Under the pieces are notes generated by a model that had not been told where the DNA came from, searched no databases, and saw only the letters and a list, made by a program, of their open reading frames with translations. Positions 1 to 6,919 of a stretch of 13,404 nucleotides of DNA are shown here, one piece after another; position 1 is the stretch's first letter; each line of letters opens with the position of its first letter. Source of the DNA: Bacteroidota bacterium. GTDB lineage: Bacteria; Bacteroidota; Bacteroidia; Bacteroidales; PUMT01. The stretch spans positions 1-13,404 of the forward strand of contig PXAP01000334.1 in NCBI GenBank assembly GCA_003567115.1. The letters run 5' to 3'. The position numbers and the translations under genes were made by a program.

Positions 1-144
1 AAGGGGGAATAAACCCTTTTTTTGGGGGTTATAGCCCACAGCAATTATTATCCGGTCCAAAAAAGTCAAAGCCCTTTTTACAACAGACTCATGGCCTATG
101 GTAAAGGGATCAAAAGAACCGGGAAAAACAGCAATTTTTTCCAT
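1..144 (-). CDS. coaD: Phosphopantetheine adenylyltransferase, N-terminal part (cut by window edge)
   Basis: The minus strand from 144 to the window edge encodes 48 residues beginning MEKIAVFPGSFDPFTIGH. This is the nucleotidyltransferase-fold start of CoaD: the first beta strand, then the GSFDPxxxGH signature (residues 9-18), which in this family binds ATP and 4'-phosphopantetheine. CoaD makes dephospho-CoA from 4'-phosphopantetheine and ATP, the fourth step of CoA synthesis, in the cytoplasm. The family is about 150-160 residues long, so roughly two thirds of the gene lies outside the window. The ATG at 144 is the only sensible start, because an ATG slightly upstream is out of frame and stops at once. 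No Shine-Dalgarno is seen. The gene may be read from the -7-like element at 201-208 or through from lon. The identification is very secure despite the truncation. Confidence 0.93.
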   Translation of the reverse strand, partial: MEKIAVFPGSFDPFTIGHESVVKRALTFLDRIIIAVGYNPQKKGLFPL

Positions 145-200
145 CAGATATAAAATTTCATTAAGGTCAAAAAGCGATCCGGAGCATTTTTATGTTACTG

Positions 201-208
201 CAAACATA
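201..208 (-). promoter_or_regulatory. Possible coaD promoter -7 element inside an inverted repeat
   Basis: Read on the minus strand this is TATGTTTG, a perfect match to the Bacteroidota TAnnTTTG element, about 57 bp before the coaD start. There is no TTTG at the usual 19-22 bp upstream; the nearest is 27 bp away, so the promoter is only half supported. The element lies in a 7-bp inverted repeat (TTATGTT and AACATAA, 190-196 and 203-209, 6-base spacer), which could be an operator. Confidence 0.35.
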
Positions 209-300
209 ATTAAAAGCCTTTAAAAACTGAAGCCTCAAAATCAATTATGACAAAACCTGAAAACTGTCCGGGGAAACAGATCAGGCAACCTGTACATATG

Positions 301-831
301 TCACGGTTCATACATAAGGGTCACATTCCCGAAAACGATTTTTACGTTTAAATTCAGGTGAGGCATATCAGGATCAAAATCATCAGAGGAATAACTTCCT
401 CTCCCGAAAATTGCGGAGATTCTTTCCGGCATTCTAACAGAAGAAAATATTGCATTAAACTCTATATTGAAAGGCAGATCATCAGGCAGGTAAACAGTAC
501 TGCCCGAAAACAGACTCCTGATCTTCATATCAATTTTTTTCCCCCGGCGTTTCGCTTCACCCAGGTCAAAATTGATCTTAGATAAAACAAGCTGATACTT
601 CCCCGGAAGGTTATGGGTGACATCTATTGTTTCTGACCGGAATAAAAACTCATTATCACCTGTTTTAAAAGGTCTTGTAAAAGCCGAAAAAATGATTTTA
701 ACCCCGATAAGAATAAGTAAAATCCCGGTTAAAACCCTGAGCAGGGCAAAATCAACATTTAACAATATCCTTATAAGCAGGACTATGCCTGCCAGGAAAA
801 GAAGAATGCACAAAAATAAAATATTATTCAT
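301..831 (-). CDS. Two-helix membrane protein with LiaF-like C-terminal domain
   Basis: This is a 176-residue protein. Residues about 3-23 and 29-50 form two hydrophobic helices separated by a very short turn. The remaining 125 residues are soluble and beta-rich, ending in the repeated hydrophobic strands LNLNVKIVFGNVTLMYEP. This arrangement resembles the LiaI/LiaF-like transmembrane region plus the C-terminal domain of cell-wall-active-antibiotic response proteins (the DUF2154/toastrack type), which act in envelope-stress signalling in Firmicutes. The resemblance is by architecture only and the function here is unknown. The frame stays open upstream to a TTG at 915, which would leave 6 bp after lon. 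I prefer the ATG at 831, where the typical N-terminal membrane segment begins. It probably shares a transcript with lon; no lia-type kinase or regulator is nearby. Confidence 0.7.
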   Translation of the reverse strand: MNNILFLCILLFLAGIVLLIRILLNVDFALLRVLTGILLILIGVKIIFSAFTRPFKTGDNEFLFRSETIDVTHNLPGKYQLVLSKINFDLGEAKRRGKKIDMKIRSLFSGSTVYLPDDLPFNIEFNAIFSSVRMPERISAIFGRGSYSSDDFDPDMPHLNLNVKIVFGNVTLMYEP

Positions 832-921
832 CTGCTTTGCATTGACATTGAGATTTCGGCCCGCCGGATGCAGGAAATTTAAGCACCTGCTTATTAAAAG
901 GTTTCTGATACCCAAATTTAA

Positions 922-3390
922 TCAATCTGCCGTATCCAATACCAGTGGGTCTTTTACCTTCTCTTTAAGCAGTGCAATGTCAATAACATCAATAATTGTC
1001 CTGACGAAATGAAAATTAAGCCCTTTCAGATATATATCCTTTATCTTCTCCATATCCTTCCTGTTATCTTCAGAGAGGATGATATGAGATATATTTGCCC
1101 GTTTGGCAGCCAGTATCTTCTCCTTTATTCCACCCACAGGCAAAATACGACCACGAAGGGTGATCTCTCCGGTCATGGCAATTCCTTTTTTGACTTTTCT
1201 GCCGGTAAAAGCAGATGCCATCGAAATAACCATGGTGATGCCGGCTGAAGGGCCGTCTTTTGGAATGGCTCCTTCAGGGACATGAATATGAACATTCATC
1301 TTTTCGAAAAGGCTGAAGCTTATATTAAGATAGTCGGCATGAGCTTTAAGGTATTCGTGCGAAATCTGGGCAGATTCCTTCATTACATCACCAAGATTCC
1401 CCGTTATGGTAAGATTGCCTTTGCCCCTGCTGAGGCTTGTTTCCACAAACAAAATCTCACCTCCGGCAGGAGTTACCGCAAGTCCGGTAACAACACCAGG
1501 GAAATCATTGCCCTGGTAAATATCCCTGGTGTATTCAGGTGGTCCGAGAATTTCTCTTATGAGCGGGGCACCAAGCTTTCTTTCCACATTCTCATCAAAG
1601 GCCATTCTTTTGGCCAGTCCCCTCACCACCTTGGCCAACTTTTTGTCCAGTTCCCTCACACCCGATTCACGGGTATAGCTTTCAACAATAAGTTCCAGCA
1701 CCTTTTTGGGAAAAACAAAAGATCTTTTATCCAGCCCGTGATTGATAAGTTGCTTGGGGACCAGATGCCTGCGGGCAATCTGAATTTTCTCCTCCACGAT
1801 ATAGCCATTAACATTGATTACCTCCATTCTGTCACGCAATGCCGGATTAATGGTATTTACCGTATTGGCAGTTGCAATGAACAGCACCCTTGAAAGATCA
1901 TAATCCAGTTCCAGGTAATTATCATGAAAAGCAAAGTTCTGTTCAGGATCCAGCACCTCAAGTAATGCCGAAGACGGATCTCCGTGAAAATCTCTTCCTA
2001 CCTTGTCTATCTCATCAAGTATAAAAACCGGATTAGAGGATTTTGCTTTTTTAATATTCTGAAGTATACGTCCGGGCATGGCTCCTACATATGTTTTCCG
2101 GTGACCGCGTATTTCCGATTCATCATGAAGACCTCCCAGCGACATCCTTACATACTTTCTGCCTATAGCACCGGCAACCGACCGGCCAAGAGATGTTTTT
2201 CCCACCCCGGGAGGGCCTACCAGGCATAAAATTGGTGATTTCATATCACCTTTTAACTTAAGGACAGCCAGATGCTCCAGAATCCTTTCCTTTACCGTAT
2301 CCAGTCCGAAATGATCCCTGTCCAGCACCTTTTCCGCTCTTTTCAGGTCGAAATTGTCTTTGGTATATTCCTGCCACGGCAATTCAAGAAACAGGTGCAC
2401 GTAGTTGACCTGAACAGAATATTCCCCGGCTGCCGGATTAAGACGTTGCAACTTGTTTAATTCTTTTTCAAAAACCTCCCCAACCTCTTTTGACCATTTC
2501 TTTTTCGATGCCTTTTCACGCATCCCGGCGATCTCTTTTTCCAGCGGATTGCCTCCCAGCTCATTCTGAATGGTTTTCATCTGTTGATGCAGCAGGTACT
2601 CCCTCTGCTGCTGATCAAGCTCGGTTTTTACCTTGGACTGAATATCTTTTTTAAGTTCAAGCATCTGGACCTCCCTGCTCAGTTGTTCAAGCAGAATCCG
2701 TGCTCTGTTGTAAAGTTCATTTGTTTCCAGAAGATTTTGCTTGAAAGAGATGTCAACATCAGAATTGGAAGAGATAAAATTTACAAGAAAAGTCGAACTT
2801 TCGATATTCTTAACTGCAAATGAAGCTTCGGCCGGTATATTGGTTGACAGTTTAATTATTTTCAGGGAAAGGTCCTTTAGCGACCCTATAAGTGCCTGAT
2901 ACTCATCCCCCTTTTTTTTGGGCATAATATCTTCCAGAGTTTTTACACCGGCCCGGATATAAGGGACATCAGTGACCATTTCCATTACCTCAAAACGCTT
3001 TTTACCCTGTATTATGACAGAGGTTGATCCATCAGGCATTTCCAGTATTTTCAGTATCTGGGCGGCGGTACCAACCTTGTACAAATCATTTAGCCGGGGC
3101 TCATCTGTCTCCATATCCCTCTGCGCCACTGCCCCAATTATCTGATTCTCCTTGTAGGCATCACGTATAAGTTTTATCGATTTCTCCCGTCCCACTGTTA
3201 TGGGAATGATTACACCGGGAAAGAGCACACTGTTCCGAAGAGGCAGTATAGGCAAAACTGAAGGCACCTCTGTTTTGCGAAGAGTTTCCTCATCTTCATC
3301 TGAAATCAGTGTGATATAATCCGATTCATTTTCTTCGGGACTGTCCCCCTGTATGCTGAACCACGATATTTCCCTGTTTTTTTTTCTCAT
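922..3390 (-). CDS. lon: ATP-dependent protease La (Lon)
   Basis: This encodes 822 residues, the usual length for a bacterial LonA. Lon is a cytoplasmic hexameric AAA+ protease that degrades damaged and regulatory proteins. Visible parts, numbered from the chosen start, are: an acidic N-terminal extension of about 40 residues; the LON substrate-binding domain from about 45 (LPILPLRNSVLFPG); a coiled-coil linker around 240-320; Walker A GPPGVGKTS at 392-400; Walker B FILDEID at 456-462; and the S16 protease domain with the Ser-Lys dyad, Ser715 in PKDGPSAG and Lys758 in GGIKEK, at the 43-residue spacing of E. coli Lon. The frame is open to a TTG at 3462 and an ATG at 3447. The ATG at 3390 was chosen because MRKKNREISWFS is a typical hydrophilic Lon start. 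No canonical promoter was found upstream. The gene for the LiaF-like membrane protein follows on the same strand. Confidence 0.97.
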   Translation of the reverse strand: MRKKNREISWFSIQGDSPEENESDYITLISDEDEETLRKTEVPSVLPILPLRNSVLFPGVIIPITVGREKSIKLIRDAYKENQIIGAVAQRDMETDEPRLNDLYKVGTAAQILKILEMPDGSTSVIIQGKKRFEVMEMVTDVPYIRAGVKTLEDIMPKKKGDEYQALIGSLKDLSLKIIKLSTNIPAEASFAVKNIESSTFLVNFISSNSDVDISFKQNLLETNELYNRARILLEQLSREVQMLELKKDIQSKVKTELDQQQREYLLHQQMKTIQNELGGNPLEKEIAGMREKASKKKWSKEVGEVFEKELNKLQRLNPAAGEYSVQVNYVHLFLELPWQEYTKDNFDLKRAEKVLDRDHFGLDTVKERILEHLAVLKLKGDMKSPILCLVGPPGVGKTSLGRSVAGAIGRKYVRMSLGGLHDESEIRGHRKTYVGAMPGRILQNIKKAKSSNPVFILDEIDKVGRDFHGDPSSALLEVLDPEQNFAFHDNYLELDYDLSRVLFIATANTVNTINPALRDRMEVINVNGYIVEEKIQIARRHLVPKQLINHGLDKRSFVFPKKVLELIVESYTRESGVRELDKKLAKVVRGLAKRMAFDENVERKLGAPLIREILGPPEYTRDIYQGNDFPGVVTGLAVTPAGGEILFVETSLSRGKGNLTITGNLGDVMKESAQISHEYLKAHADYLNISFSLFEKMNVHIHVPEGAIPKDGPSAGITMVISMASAFTGRKVKKGIAMTGEITLRGRILPVGGIKEKILAAKRANISHIILSEDNRKDMEKIKDIYLKGLNFHFVRTIIDVIDIALLKEKVKDPLVLDTAD

Positions 3391-3590
3391 CTGATAATAA
3401 ATAAAAATGTCCGGTATTATTGCAGGCCCGTTAATCCGGAATTCCATGTTTATTGTTTTCAAATCACATGTCGGATATTCGGGTCAGTAGTGTTAAAAAT
3501 TATCTCTTCACAGATCATAATATACAACCAACAAATTTCACCGGGTTTGGTTCGTTTTTCAGTTAACCATTCTATTGGAGAGCAGAATAT

Positions 3591-3615
3591 AAAAAAACCC
3601 CGACAACGCAGGGTT
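3591..3615 (-). terminator. Rho-independent terminator of rpmE
   Basis: On the minus strand, a 7-bp stem (AACCCTG with CGGGGTT, one G-U pair, loop CGTTGT) is followed directly by seven T residues. It begins 22 bp after the rpmE stop codon. The plus strand has no T tract after the stem, so it acts on minus-strand transcripts only. It separates rpmE from lon. Confidence 0.88.
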
Positions 3616-3637
3616 CTTAAAACATTGTATGAAAAAT

Positions 3638-3904
3638 CTACCTGGTCTTTTTATCCATATGCTTTTTATAACGGCTCATAAACTTGTCAACCCGCCCTGC
3701 AGAATCGACCAGCTTCATTTTACCTGTATAAAATGGATGTGAAGTACTGGATATCTCAAGTTTAAACAAAGGGTATTCCTTCCCGTCATCAAGCTTAATG
3801 GTCTCTTTTGCAGGAGCAGTGGAACGTGAAATAAAATAATTATCGTTCGACATATCCTTAAAAACCACAAGACGGTAATTATCCGGATGTATATCTTTCT
3901 TCAT
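3638..3904 (-). CDS. rpmE2: 50S ribosomal protein bL31, type B (zinc-independent)
   Basis: This 88-residue basic protein begins MKKDIHPDNYRLVVFKDM and contains SSTSHPFYTGKMKLVDSAGRVDKF, the hallmarks of long-form bL31. bL31 bridges the central protuberance of the large ribosomal subunit to the small-subunit head. The CxxC zinc-binding cysteines of the short form are absent (there is no Cys at all), so this is the type B form that in other bacteria replaces the zinc form under zinc limitation. In Bacteroidota it is often the only copy. The ATG at 3904 gives the canonical N-terminus. The gene is monocistronic, with its own promoter (3965-3996), a leader able to fold, and a terminator (3591-3615). 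Identification is secure. Confidence 0.96.
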   Translation of the reverse strand: MKKDIHPDNYRLVVFKDMSNDNYFISRSTAPAKETIKLDDGKEYPLFKLEISSTSHPFYTGKMKLVDSAGRVDKFMSRYKKHMDKKTR

Positions 3905-3919
3905 AGTCTTTTATTTTTA

Positions 3920-3960
3920 CCGGTTCGTTTTTTATATCTGATACCTTCTATCTCAACCGG
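3920..3960 (-). promoter_or_regulatory. Structured 5' leader of rpmE (candidate L31 autoregulatory leader)
   Basis: The predicted transcript starts near 3960 with CCGGTT (3960-3955), which pairs perfectly with AACCGG at 3925-3920, about 16 bases before the rpmE ATG. Between the arms a small GATA-GAAGG-TATC hairpin can form. An L31 leader that binds the protein product is known in other phyla. This one is seen only as potential base pairing and has not been shown to bind L31. Confidence 0.4.
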
Positions 3961-3964
3961 AATG

Positions 3965-3996
3965 CAAAAATAACCTTTATAATGAAAAATACCAAA
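3965..3996 (-). promoter_or_regulatory. Bacteroidota promoter of rpmE
   Basis: The minus strand carries TTTG (3996-3993), a 20-bp spacer, then TATTTTTG (3972-3965), a perfect match to the Bacteroidota -33/-7 consensus. Transcription would start near 3960, giving a leader of about 56 bases before the rpmE ATG. The -33 TTTG is also part of the 3' arm of the flippase terminator hairpin. Confidence 0.8.
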
Positions 3997-4009
3997 TGTT
4001 TTTTTGGTA
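3985..4009 (-). terminator. AT-rich terminator of the flippase gene, overlapping the rpmE promoter
   Basis: On the minus strand, TACCAAA (4009-4003) and TTTGGTA (3996-3990) form a 7-bp stem with loop AAAACA, followed by five T residues. It lies about 40 bp after the flippase stop. The stem has only two G-C pairs, so termination may be partial and some flippase transcripts could run into rpmE. Confidence 0.6.
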
Positions 4010-4047
4010 AATTCATGAAACATCACCAACGGATATGGCAGGCACTC

Positions 4048-5400
4048 TCAGTATATACTGATAATGCCCTGATCAATAATGAAGAATACCAGAATCATCA
4101 TAGCTGAATACAAAATATATACCCCAAGAGGTATATATTCACAGGGATTAATCTTGAGACTGAAATAATTGTAGGCAACCAGTAAAGCTTTCTCCACCAG
4201 AAAAATAACAGCAGTTGCCACTGCAACTCCCACAATTCCATAATATCTTATCAAACAGAGGCTCAGGGAAACATTGAGGATTATTTCAAACAGGGAAGCA
4301 ATCAGGACAATTCTTGTTTTTTTCAAACCTATCAGTATGGTTTGCGGAAATACAAGACGGCTCATTACAAGCAGCAGATAGACCATGAAAACATATGCAC
4401 TGGGTAAAAACTCGGTGCCGAACAGATTTATATATATCGTCCTGCTGAAAAGCAGAAGTAAAATTGACAAGGGAAACAGCAGGTGCATCAGTCTCCCGGA
4501 CCTGATCTTTATTGTCCTCAAAGCAGTATTGACCTTGTCCTTTGTTGAGAATTCAGGCAACATGGCGTTGCTCAGGCCGTTGGCCATAAGTATCACCAGC
4601 GGGAATTCCCTGGCTCCATATCGGAAAAGCGCAAAAACAGCAGCATCATAGGAAGCGGAGATTATTATTCCGTCTATATACTGTGCAGAACCGCTCAGCA
4701 ATGAACTCATTATCAGGGGTAATCCCAGGGAAGCATGCTCTTTCATAAATCCGGCCGATACCCTGAACCGGGCATGTCTTTTCAAAAGAAGGGCAAGCCA
4801 AAAAAGCCGGATAACCGAAATTACAATTAATCCCCAGATGGCCAGCTCAACCGGATAACCCATTATTACCACAGGAACGGTGACTATGATCAGCTGAATT
4901 GCAAAAGTGGAAAACCCGTAAATTATAAGATCAACCGGTCTGTTTTTGAGAAGATAGATATATTCTACCAGATGGCCCGGATTACTGAGCAACATATATA
5001 AAAAGACCAGGTTCATGAAGGTGACATCTTTCACTCCGTCAAATACATGAAAGGCTCTCTGAAAAAGACTGCAGAAGATAAAGGCGAGGAAACTGAATGC
5101 AGAAATTAACAGAAAAGCATTAAATAATTCCGGAGATTTGGATCTTTTATTTGCCGAATGCACCCTGAATGTTCTGTTACTGTTGTAAAGGGGCAGCAAG
5201 GATTGTATGAGACCGTTTACCCAGAAAAAACTTACTGCACTGGCAATAAAAAGTGATAGCTCATAATATCCTATCTCTTCAACGGTCAAGCCACTCCGGG
5301 CAAATATAACACTGATCAGAAGAAAAGTAGTGAACCTCAGAATCTGGAAAGTTTGGAGGCTGCCAATATTGGATATTTTTTTCAGAATAGTCAAAATCAC
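4048..5400 (-). CDS. Polysaccharide/oligosaccharide flippase family membrane protein (Wzx/MATE-like)
   Basis: This is a 450-residue, almost wholly hydrophobic protein with roughly 12-14 membrane helices and short charged loops. The N-terminus (KKISNIGSLQTFQILRF, then a helix and a GLTVEEIGYYELSLF segment) and the long helical pairs fit the oligosaccharide-flippase branch of the MOP superfamily, which moves undecaprenyl-linked sugars across the inner membrane for surface polysaccharide synthesis. The substrate cannot be told. No glycosyltransferase, polymerase or export gene adjoins it, so it is an orphan rather than part of a capsule locus. The longest frame begins at TTG 5421, but that TTG is part of the -7 promoter element at 5419-5426, so the codon would not be transcribed. 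The first usable start codon after the expected transcript start is GTG at 5400, with a leader of only about 14 bases. Confidence 0.85.
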   Translation of the reverse strand: MILTILKKISNIGSLQTFQILRFTTFLLISVIFARSGLTVEEIGYYELSLFIASAVSFFWVNGLIQSLLPLYNSNRTFRVHSANKRSKSPELFNAFLLISAFSFLAFIFCSLFQRAFHVFDGVKDVTFMNLVFLYMLLSNPGHLVEYIYLLKNRPVDLIIYGFSTFAIQLIIVTVPVVIMGYPVELAIWGLIVISVIRLFWLALLLKRHARFRVSAGFMKEHASLGLPLIMSSLLSGSAQYIDGIIISASYDAAVFALFRYGAREFPLVILMANGLSNAMLPEFSTKDKVNTALRTIKIRSGRLMHLLFPLSILLLLFSRTIYINLFGTEFLPSAYVFMVYLLLVMSRLVFPQTILIGLKKTRIVLIASLFEIILNVSLSLCLIRYYGIVGVAVATAVIFLVEKALLVAYNYFSLKINPCEYIPLGVYILYSAMMILVFFIIDQGIISIY

Positions 5401-5418
5401 CCGGCTTATATGCGCAGG

Positions 5419-5450
5419 CAAATATATAACAATCAGCAGAAACGCTGATT
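5419..5450 (-). promoter_or_regulatory. Flippase promoter -7 element with adjacent inverted repeat
   Basis: The minus strand reads TATATTTG at 5426-5419, a perfect Bacteroidota -7 element. A good TTTG at -33 is missing. Between the expected -33 and the -7 lies a perfect inverted repeat, AATCAGC and GCTGATT (5431-5437 and 5444-5450, 6-base spacer). It has no T tract on either strand, so it is not a terminator. An operator for an activator or repressor would fit the weak -33. Confidence 0.5.
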
Positions 5451-5473
5451 CAACCCATAACTAATTATTAAAA

Positions 5474-5507
5474 TTTGATGAACTTTAAAAGAAATATTTT
5501 ATCTTTG
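5474..5507 (+). promoter_or_regulatory. Promoter of tRNA-His
   Basis: TTTG at 5474-5477 and TATCTTTG at 5500-5507 match the Bacteroidota -33/-7 elements with a 22-bp spacer. Transcription would begin around 5512, about 8 bases before the mature tRNA. The promoter is divergent from the flippase promoter. Confidence 0.8.
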
Positions 5508-5519
5508 CATAATCAAAAT

Positions 5520-5594
5520 GGTGGTCGTAGCTCAGCTGGTTAGAGCGTCAGATTGTGGTTCTGAAAGTCGCCGGTTCGAATCCGGTCTTCCACC
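5520..5594 (+). tRNA. tRNA-His (anticodon GTG)
   Basis: The cloverleaf can be drawn fully. The D arm is GCTC/GAGC, the anticodon stem TCAGA/TCTGA carries loop TTGTGGT (anticodon GTG, histidine), and the T arm is GCCGG/CCGGT with loop TTCGAAT. Position 5520 supplies the extra G-1 typical of tRNA-His, pairing with the discriminator C73 at 5594. The 3' CCA is not encoded (CGC follows) and must be added enzymatically. The acceptor stem GTGGTCG/CTTCCAC has two adjacent mismatches, T5-T68 and C6-T67, between otherwise paired positions. The gene has its own promoter and terminator and is transcribed alone. Confidence 0.95.
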
Positions 5595-5602
5595 CGCCAA
5601 AG

Positions 5603-5628
5603 CCCGGTTAAATCAAACCGGGTTTTTT
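5603..5628 (+). terminator. Rho-independent terminator of tRNA-His
   Basis: A perfect 7-bp stem, CCCGGTT (5603-5609) with AACCGGG (5616-5622), has loop AAATCA and is followed by six T residues. It begins 9 bases after the tRNA 3' end. Confidence 0.92.
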
Positions 5629-5662
5629 GATTTCCCGGCTCTTCTCCGCTTTTTTATATTGT

Positions 5663-5695
5663 TTTGGCACACATTTGGTACATATCTGGCATACA
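5663..5695 (+). repeat. Three 11-bp imperfect tandem repeats downstream of tRNA-His
   Basis: The units are TTTGGCACACA (5663-5673), TTTGGTACATA (5674-5684) and TCTGGCATACA (5685-5695), consensus TTTGGYAYAYA with two or three differences between units. They are exactly head to tail at 11 bp, about one helical turn, so a bound protein would contact one face of the DNA. They fill the gap between the tRNA terminator and rtcB. The function is unknown. Possible roles are arm-type integrase sites left at a tRNA integration locus, or a regulator-binding array for rtcB. Confidence 0.75.
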
Positions 5696-5738
5696 ATTGA
5701 CCAAATAGAACCCAGTAAATCTTGTAACCCGGTAAATT

Positions 5739-6896
5739 ATGTTACGTGTAATATCAACCGAAAAGATCCCGATAAAAATGTGGCTGGATGAAATTGAGCC
5801 CGGGGCGTTGCAGCAGGCAAAAGATATTGCCAATCTTCCTTTTGCTGCCCATCATGTTGCTCTTATGCCCGATACTCACCAGGGATTCGGCATGCCGATA
5901 GGAGGAGTACTTGCCACCAGGGGGATGGTGATTCCCAACGCTGTAGGGGTAGATATTGGCTGCGGGATGTGTGCTCTGAGAACTTCACTTAACCAGGTAT
6001 CAAAATCCGACCTTACCGGAATAGTGGACAGAGTAAAAAAAAGCATACCGGTGGGGTTCAGGCACCACAAAAAGCCGTGTGATCCCGATCTTCTTCCTCC
6101 ACTCAAAGATAAGCTTCCCGTAGTTGAACGGGAGTATGAAAAAGCATCTTTCCAGCTTGGCACTCTTGGCGGAGGCAACCATTTCATTGAGTTTCAGAGA
6201 GGATCTGACGGACATATCTGGATAATGGTCCACTCGGGCAGCAGGAACCTGGGAAAGCAGGTAGCCGATCACCACTACAAAAAAGCCCGCAAAAATGAAG
6301 AGAATCTGAAAAAACTGAAGGTTCCCCGTCAGCTTGCATTTTTTCCCGTCGATTCGGATGAGGGGCAGCTCTATTTGAATGAAATGCAATATTGTGTAAA
6401 CTTCGCCTTTGCCAACAGGAAGAAGATGATAGATGTTATTTCAGAAATAACAGGAGATTATTTTGGCGATGTGAATTTTTCTGAATTCATTAACATAGCT
6501 CACAATTATGCAAGACAGGAAAAGCATTTCGGAGAAAATCTGGTTATACACCGTAAGGGAGCAACATCTGCAAAAAAGGATGAGGCGGGTATAATACCGG
6601 GGTCACAGGGAAGCAACAGCTACATAACAAAAGGTAAAGGAAATCCCGAAAGTTTTCAGAGCTGCTCCCATGGTGCCGGGCGGGTTATGGGAAGGAAAGC
6701 AGCACGGAAATCGCTTAACCTTAAAGAAGAGAGACGGATACTTGAAGAAAAGGGTATTCTTCACAGCGTTTACAGTCAAAAAGACCTTGATGAAGCTTCA
6801 GGATCATACAAGGATATAAGCATGATAATGAAGCTTCAGTCCGATCTCATCGATATTGTTACCGAACTTGAGCCTATGGCGGTTGTAAAAGGTTAG
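5739..6896 (+). CDS. rtcB: RNA-splicing ligase RtcB
   Basis: This 385-residue protein is near the short-form RtcB length. RtcB is a Mn2+/GTP-dependent ligase that joins RNA 2',3'-cyclic phosphate or 3'-phosphate ends to 5'-OH ends, in tRNA splicing or RNA repair. Family residues are all present: Asp72 and Cys75 in GVDIGCGMCA; Asn147-His148 in LGGGNHFIEF; His165 in HSGSRNLG; His255 in HNYARQEKHFGE; and the guanylylated His311 in SCSHGAGR. The spacings 148-165 and 255-311 equal those of the E. coli enzyme (168-185, 281-337), so it should be active. The ATG at 5739 gives the expected MLRVISTEKIPIKMW start. It is the only plus-strand protein gene. No archease or RtcR regulator gene adjoins it. 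It converges on rpoD with 23 bp between the stops. Confidence 0.95.
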   Translation: MLRVISTEKIPIKMWLDEIEPGALQQAKDIANLPFAAHHVALMPDTHQGFGMPIGGVLATRGMVIPNAVGVDIGCGMCALRTSLNQVSKSDLTGIVDRVKKSIPVGFRHHKKPCDPDLLPPLKDKLPVVEREYEKASFQLGTLGGGNHFIEFQRGSDGHIWIMVHSGSRNLGKQVADHHYKKARKNEENLKKLKVPRQLAFFPVDSDEGQLYLNEMQYCVNFAFANRKKMIDVISEITGDYFGDVNFSEFINIAHNYARQEKHFGENLVIHRKGATSAKKDEAGIIPGSQGSNSYITKGKGNPESFQSCSHGAGRVMGRKAARKSLNLKEERRILEEKGILHSVYSQKDLDEASGSYKDISMIMKLQSDLIDIVTELEPMAVVKG

Positions 6897-6919
6897 GCTG
6901 ATTTTAAATATTATTCCTG

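Noticed and set aside
1282..1893. 203-codon plus-strand frame
   Set aside because: It is antisense to the protease/AAA part of lon and has no recognisable domain.
3391..3462. 24-residue N-terminal extension of Lon
   Set aside because: It starts at TTG and adds residues unlike known Lon N-termini; the ATG at 3390 gives the usual length. An ATG at 3447 remains a minor possibility.
5518..5700. 60-codon plus-strand frame covering tRNA-His
   Set aside because: The AQLVRASDCGSESRRFES segment is the translation of the tRNA gene itself, a well-known annotation artefact; the rest translates the terminator and tandem repeats.
6000..6389. 129-codon minus-strand frame
   Set aside because: It lies inside rtcB, whose catalytic residues are all intact on the plus strand.
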